From Lentzea atacamensis (lineage in GTDB: Bacteria; Actinomycetota; Actinomycetes; Mycobacteriales; Pseudonocardiaceae), in assembly GCF_003269295.1 (NCBI RefSeq), contig NZ_QLTT01000015.1:62001-126000 (forward strand): a stretch of 64,000 nt of DNA, in the 5' to 3' direction. The notes beneath the pieces are model-generated. The model saw only the letters and a program-made list of their open reading frames with translations. It searched no databases and was not told the origin of the DNA. The stretch's first letter is position 1. Every line of letters begins with the position of its first letter. This document shows positions 26,049-33,398 of this stretch, one piece after another. The position numbers and the translations under genes were made by a program.

Positions 26049-26453
26049 ATGACTCCGGACGAATGGCTGGCCGACTTCGAGGCCAAGACCGCGGAACTGC
26101 AGCGCAACGCGGTCGCGTTCCGCCGCAACCTGGAGGCCGCGGGGCAGACCGTCACCTCCGAGGACAAGACGCTGACCGTGACGGTAGCGCCGAACGGCGC
26201 CCTGCTTGATCTCAAGATCGCACAGAACCCGGATCTCGCCGCGAGGCTCATAACGTTGGTGCGGCAGGCGAGGGAAGGTGCCGCGGCCAACGTGCTCGGC
26301 GAGTTCCGCAACGCGGTCGGCGGACAGGCAGGACAGCTTGACAGCGATGTGTCAGTGCCCGCGTTCAGTACTCCTGAACCGCGGAAGCCGAAGCAGCAGC
26401 TGGTCGAGGACGAGGACTTCAGTGACAACTCGATCTACCGGCGACCGTTGTGA
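26049..26453 (+). CDS. YbaB/EbfC-like protein of type VII loci
   Basis: A 134-residue protein with the YbaB/EbfC pattern: AELQRNAVAFRRNLEAAGQTVTSEDKTLTVTVAPNGALLDLKIA, then a helix (LVRQAREGAAANVLGEFRNAV). Actinobacterial type VII loci often include such YbaB-like proteins (for example EspL-type). The acidic C-terminal tail (VEDEDFSDNSIYRRPL) is typical of these secretion-linked versions. It is 7 bases after the lipoprotein stop and closes the operon. Confidence 0.75.
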   Translation: MTPDEWLADFEAKTAELQRNAVAFRRNLEAAGQTVTSEDKTLTVTVAPNGALLDLKIAQNPDLAARLITLVRQAREGAAANVLGEFRNAVGGQAGQLDSDVSVPAFSTPEPRKPKQQLVEDEDFSDNSIYRRPL

Positions 26454-27160
26454 TTGCGTAGTGGACGCCCCAGTGCCACCGCGAACCGCACGACGGGCAC
26501 TTCAGCACCAAGACCGATCAGTTTTCGGATCAGCCTGCTCGAAGGTCCCGTCCGCGCCGCGCCCTGCTGGAGGGGAACCGGATTGACACCGGCTGCGGGT
26601 GCCGAGCGAAATCCCGCCCAGCGCCCGTCATCTCAGTACAGGGGCGTCATGTCTTTGTTTTCGACGACGAGGTGCGCTCTCATGGCGCGATCGCATAGTC
26701 GCAGGTAGATGCGTTGCCTGCTGCTTGCGTCCGTCGTCCATGTCGGTGATCCTCCGTACCTGACCGCTGTGCGCGACTCTCCCATCGGAGTCCGTAGCGC
26801 TGCAGGCCGAAGTTCCGGGGCAGCGCTACTGCGTCGGCATGCAGCTCTGACCGATGGTGCCTCATCGTCATCCGCGCAGAACTGCAGTCCAACCTGCTCG
26901 CTTGAGACCTGAGTGTCCGCATCCGACTTCTGCGCGAAGCTCGTAGAAGGGTTCTATCGATCTCCGGCGCCACCGTGCTGCGCCACCTGTGCTTTTGAAC
27001 GGAGTGCGGTCCGGTCTCAAGGTGGAGTCTGTTGGCGTCGTTAACAGATTGAGTAGCAGTTGAGATGGTGATATCGTGTACTTCTGTTACATGCGGGGGC
27101 GTCGTGACGACGTAGGGCGAGTGGGCCGTTCACGGTCGGCGAGCGCGGGAGGGTGGGAGT
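26454..27160. other. Non-coding stretch before the kinase-helicase gene
   Basis: A 707-bp stretch with no convincing gene. Frames on both strands are short and lack protein-like composition. One minus-strand mini-ORF (26628-26741, 37 codons) starts with a good ribosome binding site (GGAGG, 8 bases before ATG) and encodes a very basic peptide; I do not trust it. The region is more AT-rich from about 27020, where the conserved TGTTGGCG motif lies, and must contain the promoter of the kinase-helicase operon. The earlier part may be decayed sequence. Confidence 0.5.
27030..27050 (+). promoter_or_regulatory. Shared motif, left copy (putative operator)
   Basis: A 21-base element: TGTTGGCG, two bases, GTTAACAGATT. 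It recurs in reverse orientation at 44410-44430 with 19 of 21 positions identical. It lies 110 bases upstream of the kinase-helicase start and points into that operon. It may be a common operator; it contains related half sites TGTTGGC and GTTAAC. Confidence 0.6.
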
Positions 27161-30100
27161 GTGAAGCCGGAGATGGACCTCGTGGCTGGCCGGTTCCGGC
27201 TGACGGCTGCGATCGGCAAAGGCAACATGGGCGAGGTGTACCGCGCGGAAGACCTGGAGAGCGCGGGCAGAGATGTTGCTGTAAAGCTCGTCCTGCGCGG
27301 CCAATCAGGCGCGGTGCTCGTCTCGGGATTCGACGAGAAGGCCGTTCGGCGATTCGAGCGCGAGGTCCGGATCATGCGCAAGCTTGATCACTCCAACCTC
27401 CCGCGCCTGCTGGCCGGTGGTGTCGACCAGTTTCCTTATCTGGCGATGGAGCTGTTGGACGGCCGCACGCTTCGCGACCTCGTGGACGAGCAGCCGCAGC
27501 TGCCTGTCTCCTGGGTTGCGGCGATCGGCGCGCAGATTGCCGATGGTCTCTCCGCAGCGCACGCGGTGAATGTCGTTCACCGAGATCTGAAGCCGGCCAA
27601 CGTCATGCTCGTCCAGGGCGGCGGTGTGAAGGTCCTCGACTTCGGCATGGGTCGCATCATTGATGATGCTGGGGACGGGAAGCTGACCAGCAGCGGTGTC
27701 ACGGTCGGTACGGCTCGGTACATGGCACCTGAGCAGTTCGAGGCCGCCTCCGTCACCCAAGCGGCCGACCTGTACGCGTTGGGCTGCGTCTTGTTCGAAC
27801 TGCTGAGCGGTGTTCCACCGTTTCACAGCGAATCCGCGCACGGGCTCGGCGAAAAGCATCTGAAGCAGCAACCGCCGTCGATCAAGCTCATGCGCTCGGA
27901 CACGCCGGAAGCGCTGGCGCTGCTGATCGAGAAGCTCTTGGCGAAGAGTCCGGCGAGCCGCCCCGCTGACGCCGTCGCGGTTCGTGAGGCGTTGTTGCCA
28001 CTTGCGGTGGGCGCCGAGGGAGTCCCAGGTTGGGATTCCCTGAACCCCGTCGCTTGGCTCGAGGCGAGGCCCGGAGCGCAGAGCGTGACCGTGGAGTCCG
28101 CATCCAGTGCAGTGGTGAAGACATCCGGAATGGACGTCTTCGCAGTGCACGAGAAGTTGATCGCCGACTACCGGGCCTTCACCGAGGGCGGCACGATCAT
28201 TCGCGACGACGAGATCGCCGAGTTCGTCCGGCAGGACCTGGACAGCAAGTCGCAGTGGCCGGACCCGTGGGTGTCGTTGAACCCGTTCTTCGCTTCCGGG
28301 GGAACGGTGCTCGAGCTGGTCAGCGATGGTGTGTTGCACAACGAATGCGCGCGGATCTTCCAGGCTGGCAAGACGGAGGGTGGCACCGTGTGCGACGGTC
28401 GTCCTCTGACCCTGCACCGTCACCAACGCGAAGCGATCGACATCGCGGATGCGGGCCGTTCCTACGTGCTGACCACAGGAACTGGGTCCGGCAAGTCGCT
28501 CTCCTACATCATCCCGATCGTCGACCGAGTGCTCAAGGAACGGGCTGAGGCGGGACCATCCGCACGCAGGCGGGTCCGCGCGATCATCGTGTACCCGATG
28601 AACGCCCTGGCCAACAGCCAGCTCAAGGAGCTCGACAAGTTCCTGCTCGACGGCTACGGCAAGGGCCACGAGCCGATCACCTACGCCCGCTACACAGGCC
28701 AGGAAACCGACGAGCGCCGCAAGGAGATCCGCGACAACCCGCCGGACATCTTGCTGACGAACTACGTCATGCTGGAGTTGATGCTCACCCGACCGGACGA
28801 CCGGAAATCGCTGATCAGAATGGCGAAGGGTTTGCGGTTCCTGGTTTTCGACGAGCTGCACACCTACCGGGGCCGGCAAGGGGCTGACGTAGCGCTGTTG
28901 ATCCGCAGGGTTCGTGACGCGTGTGAAGCAGACGGGCTCCAGTGCATCGGCACCTCCGCCACCATGTCGAGCGAAGACACGTTCGACGATCAGCGAAATG
29001 TCGTTGCCGATGTGGCCACGATGCTGTTCGGCGCCGAAGTGCGACCGGACAACGTCATCGGCGAGACGCTTGTGCGCGCCACCAGTGGTGACGACGGCGC
29101 TGTTCCGATCGGACGGCTTCGAGTACTTGAACCGCCACGTGCGTATGCGGACCTCGTGACCGATCCTCTCGCGTCCTGGATCGAGACGCGCTTCGGGCTG
29201 CGAACGGACACCACCGGGCGTCTGGTCCGGCAGAAGCCCGCCAAGATCGAAGATGCTGCCCGCGAGCTCGCCGACGCGAGAGGGCTCAGCGTGCGTGTCT
29301 GCAAGGAAGCGATCCAGCGGACGCTCAAAGCGGGTTCGGAGGCACGGCATCCGGTGACGGACCGTCCGCTGTTCGCGTTCCGGCTGCACCAGTTCCTGTC
29401 GAAGGGCGACACCGTCTACGTCACGCTTGAAGACAAGGCATCGCGCCACCTGACTCGCGACTACCAGCGCGTGCTGCCCGGCTCTGACGGCAAGATCCTG
29501 CTGCCGCTGGCATTCTGCCGTGAGTGCGGGCAGGAGTACCTGACCGTGTGGCGGACGGTCAAAGACGGCACGGTTCGCTACGAGCCCAGGCGGGACACCT
29601 CGGCAACGGGTGGACGTGCGGGCGACGGCTACCTCTACTTCGATGCGGATCGGCCCTGGCCCGCCACCACGGATCAGGCGATCGACGGTCGCCGGCTGCC
29701 CGAGTCCTGGCTGGAAACGGATGACCACAGCAACGAGCGCGTGCGTGAGTCATATCGGCCGAGGCTCCCGATTTCCATCAACGTTGATCCGTACGGCAAG
29801 GAGGTGGCAGCGGGGCTCGCCGTCGCGTTCATCCCGGCGCCGTTCCTGTTCTGCCTGCACTGCTCGGTCAGCTACGAGCAGACGCGGGGCAAGGACTTCG
29901 CCAAGTTGGCTACCCTGGACCAGGAGGGACGGTCGTCAGCCACGTCCCTGGTGTCCGCGTCGATCGTCCGCTCGCTCAAAGCAGTCCCGGAGGAAGCGCT
30001 CAGCAAGCGAGCGCGCAAGCTGTTGACGTTTGTCGACAACCGTCAGGACGCGTCGCTGCAGGCGGGGCATTTCAACGACTTCGTGCAGATCACGCAGTTG

Positions 30101-33100
30101 CGCGGAGCGTTGTACCGCGCGGTTGTGGCCGCCGGGGAGGCGGGCGTTCGGCACGAGGAACTGTCGTCGCGGGTTGCTGGTGCACTCGGCCTCACACCGG
30201 CCGACTACGCGAAGGGGGCTGACGACCTCGCTCCGGGATTGCGCACCCGTGCTGCCAAGACGTTGCAGGACGTCATCGCCTTCCGGCTCTATCTCGATCT
30301 TCAACGTGGCTGGCGGGTCACGATGCCGAACCTGGAGCAGACCGGACTGCTCCGGATCCAGTACGAGGACCTCGAGTGGCTCGCCGGCTCGAACGACCGA
30401 TGGGCCGGCACGCACCCGAGCATCCGTGACGCTGAGCCGGACCGCCGAGCGGAGATCCTCCGCACCCTGCTCGACCACCTGCGCCGCAACCTCGCCATCG
30501 ACGTGCAGTACTTCCGCGATGATTTCGACTCCCTGCAGCGTGCCAGCGAGGAGCGCCTCGTTGATCCCTGGATTTTGTCGACGAGTGACCAGCCGCAGGT
30601 GGGAACGGCTTTTCCAGGGAGTTCCCGGCCGGGGGTGAGCCGGTCGAGCCTGTTCGTGTCCGGCCGCGGAAAGTTCGGCAAGTACCTGCGTCGTGAGCAT
30701 TTCAAGGGCCTGTCGACGGACGATGCCGCGCAGGTGATCGAGCAACTGCTGGAACTGCTCGCCGAAGCCGGGCTCGTCGAGCGAGTCGACGTTGCCCCGC
30801 AACGCTCCGGGCGGTTCCGGAGAGGTACGGGGTCGAGCGCCACCGGTTACCGTGTCGCGGCGAGAACCCTGATCTGGCAGGCCGGAACTGGCGAAACGGG
30901 TTCGCACGACCCGCTGACCCGCACCTATGCCAGCGGGGACGGCCCAAGGGTCAACACCTTTTTCCGCGATCTGTATCGAGAGGCCGGCAGTGCGCTCAGC
31001 GGTCTGGCCGCTCTTGAACACACCGCGCAGGTCGATCCGGAAAGGCGCGAGCAGCGCGAAGAAGCGTTTCGCAGAGGCGACCTGAAACTGCTGTACTGCT
31101 CGCCGACCATGGAACTCGGTGTCGACATCGCCGAGCTGAACGCCGTCATGCTGCGCAACGTTCCGCCGACTCCTGCCAACTACGCGCAGCGCAGTGGCCG
31201 GGCAGGCCGGTCGGGCCAGCCCGCGCTGGTCACCACCTACTGCGCCACCGGCAACAGTCACGACCAGTACTACTTCCGCCGCTCCGACCGGATGGTCTCC
31301 GGCATCATCACCCGGCCTCGACTGGACCTGACGAACGAGGACCTGGTGCGCTCGCACGTGCACGCCATCTGGTTGGCCGAGTCGGGACTCAAGCTGGGGC
31401 GGGCGATTCCCGACATCATCGACATCAGTTACCGCGAGGACACCCGCCTTCCCAATCCTGAGCTGCGCCTGCACGACGACATCGATGTGGGACGCCGTGA
31501 CCCGCAAGCACAACGACGGACCGTCGAGGCGGCGCATCGCGTGTTCGATGCGATGGGAGCCGAGTTCGCCGAGACCTCGTGGTGGCATCCGCAGTGGATC
31601 GAGGAAACCGTCCGTGTCGCAGGTGAACGGTTTGACGAGGCGTTCGACCGGTGGCGGCAGCTGTTCAAGGCCGCTCTGGTCGACCAAGCCGAGCAGAACC
31701 GCCGAGTGCTCGACCACACACTGTCCAAACGCGACCACGACATCGCCAGCGCCCGCCGACGCGAGGCGGAGACCCAACTCAACCTGCTCAAGAACGACAC
31801 CGCCGACAGCAAGTCGGTGTTGTCCGACTTCAACCCCTACCGCTATCTCGCCAGTGAGGGGTTCCTGCCGGGCTATTCGTTCCCCCGACTTCCGCTCGCT
31901 GCCTACGTGCCCACCTCAGGACGTCGCTTCGGTGACGGCGACTACCTCCAGCGCCCGCGTTTCCTGGCCATTCGCGAGTTCGGCCCAGGAGCGCTGATCT
32001 ACCACGAAGGAAGCCGGTACCAGGTCACCCGTATCCAGCTGACGCCCGACGCGAGTGGCGACCTGGTCACCACGAGCGCAAAGCGCTGTGGTGCCTGCGG
32101 TTACCACCACGACGTCGTGGAGTCGGCCAGCCGATGCCAGATGTGCGATGAGCCGCTGAGGGACAATACGACCGGCCTGCTGCAACTGCACACGGTCTAC
32201 ACCCGCAAGCGTGAACGGATCTCCTCGGATGAGGAGGAGCGGCGCCGGGCCGGCTTCCGCCTGGTGACGTCGTACCGCTTCCACGACCACGGTGCCCGCC
32301 CTGGGCGGAGGGACGCCCTGGTTTCGGATGCGGACGGCCTGATCGCAACGGTCATCTACGGGGATTCGGCAACGGTGCGGATCACCAACGTTGGCCGGGT
32401 GCGTGCGCGGGAGGACGAACCGCCGGGTTACTGGCTCGACCCCGCGGACGGTCGCTGGCTGAACGAACGCGAGGCCGGCGAAGCCTCCGGGGACTCCAGC
32501 GAGCTGCCGGTGATCGACAGCGACGGTAACGAGAAGCGACACAGGAAGCGGGTTATCCCGTACGTGGAGGACCGCCGGAACGTGTTGGTCTTCAAGCTCG
32601 CCGAGCCGCTCGACGAGCCGGTCGCACTGTCCCTGATGTACGCGCTGGAGCGCGGCATCGAGGCCGAGTTCGAGCTGGAGGACTCGGAGCTGACCAGCGA
32701 ACTGCTCCCGCCTGATCAGGGGCCCCGCGAACGGTTCCTGTTCACCGAAGCGGCGGAAGGTGGTGCGGGCGTCCTGCGCCTGCTGCAAGCGGACCCCGAC
32801 GCACTCCGGCAAGCCGCAGCCAGGGCGCTAGAGATCTGCCACTTCGCCCCGGACGGCACAGACCTCGGTGGCCCGCACCCGGAACGGCTCTGTGCGCGAG
32901 GCTGCTACGAGTGCCTGCTCACCTACGGCAACCAAGGCAGCCACGGCATGATCGACCGCCATTCAGTGCGCGCGTTGCTCCTGAGACTTGCCGGTGCCCG
33001 TGCGGAGGCGACCGGCCGGGGCGAGTCCCGCACCGAGCAGTTGGAGCGGTTGTCACAGCAGTCGGAAACCGGGCTGGAGCAGCGGTTGATCACCTGGCTC

Positions 33101-33376
33101 AAGGAGCACGGCCTGAGGCTTCCCGACGAAGCCCAGCCGTTCATCGCCGAGGCGCTCGCCCGGCCTGACTACGTCTACCGGTTGCCCGGCGTGAACGTGG
33201 CGGTGTTCGTCGACGGCCCCGTGCACCAATACACCGAGGTCGCGCAACGCGATGCGGAGGCTGAGAACCGCCTGGAAGACGCGGGTTGGGACGTGGTCAG
33301 GTTTCCCCACGACGGCGACTGGGCCGCCATCGTGAGTGAGTGCGAACGCTACTTCGGCCGCATCGCGGGCGTTTGA
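27161..33376 (+). CDS. Ser/Thr kinase - SF2 helicase - DUF1998 - nuclease fusion
   Basis: A 2,071-residue protein. Residues 1-290 are a complete Hanks-type kinase: GKGNMGEVYRAE, Lys42, HRDLKPAN at 140-147, DFG at 160-162, APEQ. Residues about 410-1450 are a DEAD/DEAH-like SF2 helicase (TGTGSGKSL near 440, FDELH near 562, CSPTMELGVDI, RNVPPTPANYAQRSGRAGR near 1343). A C-x-x-C pair CGACGY...CQMC is near 1645. The DUF1998-type cysteine cluster is CARGCYECLLTYGNQGSHGMIDRH near 1905. The last 90 residues (PDYVYRLPGVNVAVFVDGPVHQYTEVAQRD...GWDVVRFPHD) resemble a DUF559/Vsr-like nuclease. The helicase and DUF1998 halves look like DISARM DrmA and DrmB joined. GTG start with GGGTGGGAG. First gene of the operon. 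Confidence 0.85.
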   Translation: MKPEMDLVAGRFRLTAAIGKGNMGEVYRAEDLESAGRDVAVKLVLRGQSGAVLVSGFDEKAVRRFEREVRIMRKLDHSNLPRLLAGGVDQFPYLAMELLDGRTLRDLVDEQPQLPVSWVAAIGAQIADGLSAAHAVNVVHRDLKPANVMLVQGGGVKVLDFGMGRIIDDAGDGKLTSSGVTVGTARYMAPEQFEAASVTQAADLYALGCVLFELLSGVPPFHSESAHGLGEKHLKQQPPSIKLMRSDTPEALALLIEKLLAKSPASRPADAVAVREALLPLAVGAEGVPGWDSLNPVAWLEARPGAQSVTVESASSAVVKTSGMDVFAVHEKLIADYRAFTEGGTIIRDDEIAEFVRQDLDSKSQWPDPWVSLNPFFASGGTVLELVSDGVLHNECARIFQAGKTEGGTVCDGRPLTLHRHQREAIDIADAGRSYVLTTGTGSGKSLSYIIPIVDRVLKERAEAGPSARRRVRAIIVYPMNALANSQLKELDKFLLDGYGKGHEPITYARYTGQETDERRKEIRDNPPDILLTNYVMLELMLTRPDDRKSLIRMAKGLRFLVFDELHTYRGRQGADVALLIRRVRDACEADGLQCIGTSATMSSEDTFDDQRNVVADVATMLFGAEVRPDNVIGETLVRATSGDDGAVPIGRLRVLEPPRAYADLVTDPLASWIETRFGLRTDTTGRLVRQKPAKIEDAARELADARGLSVRVCKEAIQRTLKAGSEARHPVTDRPLFAFRLHQFLSKGDTVYVTLEDKASRHLTRDYQRVLPGSDGKILLPLAFCRECGQEYLTVWRTVKDGTVRYEPRRDTSATGGRAGDGYLYFDADRPWPATTDQAIDGRRLPESWLETDDHSNERVRESYRPRLPISINVDPYGKEVAAGLAVAFIPAPFLFCLHCSVSYEQTRGKDFAKLATLDQEGRSSATSLVSASIVRSLKAVPEEALSKRARKLLTFVDNRQDASLQAGHFNDFVQITQLRGALYRAVVAAGEAGVRHEELSSRVAGALGLTPADYAKGADDLAPGLRTRAAKTLQDVIAFRLYLDLQRGWRVTMPNLEQTGLLRIQYEDLEWLAGSNDRWAGTHPSIRDAEPDRRAEILRTLLDHLRRNLAIDVQYFRDDFDSLQRASEERLVDPWILSTSDQPQVGTAFPGSSRPGVSRSSLFVSGRGKFGKYLRREHFKGLSTDDAAQVIEQLLELLAEAGLVERVDVAPQRSGRFRRGTGSSATGYRVAARTLIWQAGTGETGSHDPLTRTYASGDGPRVNTFFRDLYREAGSALSGLAALEHTAQVDPERREQREEAFRRGDLKLLYCSPTMELGVDIAELNAVMLRNVPPTPANYAQRSGRAGRSGQPALVTTYCATGNSHDQYYFRRSDRMVSGIITRPRLDLTNEDLVRSHVHAIWLAESGLKLGRAIPDIIDISYREDTRLPNPELRLHDDIDVGRRDPQAQRRTVEAAHRVFDAMGAEFAETSWWHPQWIEETVRVAGERFDEAFDRWRQLFKAALVDQAEQNRRVLDHTLSKRDHDIASARRREAETQLNLLKNDTADSKSVLSDFNPYRYLASEGFLPGYSFPRLPLAAYVPTSGRRFGDGDYLQRPRFLAIREFGPGALIYHEGSRYQVTRIQLTPDASGDLVTTSAKRCGACGYHHDVVESASRCQMCDEPLRDNTTGLLQLHTVYTRKRERISSDEEERRRAGFRLVTSYRFHDHGARPGRRDALVSDADGLIATVIYGDSATVRITNVGRVRAREDEPPGYWLDPADGRWLNEREAGEASGDSSELPVIDSDGNEKRHRKRVIPYVEDRRNVLVFKLAEPLDEPVALSLMYALERGIEAEFELEDSELTSELLPPDQGPRERFLFTEAAEGGAGVLRLLQADPDALRQAAARALEICHFAPDGTDLGGPHPERLCARGCYECLLTYGNQGSHGMIDRHSVRALLLRLAGARAEATGRGESRTEQLERLSQQSETGLEQRLITWLKEHGLRLPDEAQPFIAEALARPDYVYRLPGVNVAVFVDGPVHQYTEVAQRDAEAENRLEDAGWDVVRFPHDGDWAAIVSECERYFGRIAGV

Positions 33377-33398
33377 CGACGGAAGAGAACAGCAACAG

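Noticed and set aside
26628-26741. A 37-codon minus-strand ORF with a good ribosome binding site
   Set aside because: Very basic, no recognisable motif, and sits in a stretch with other random short frames. Kept only as a remark.
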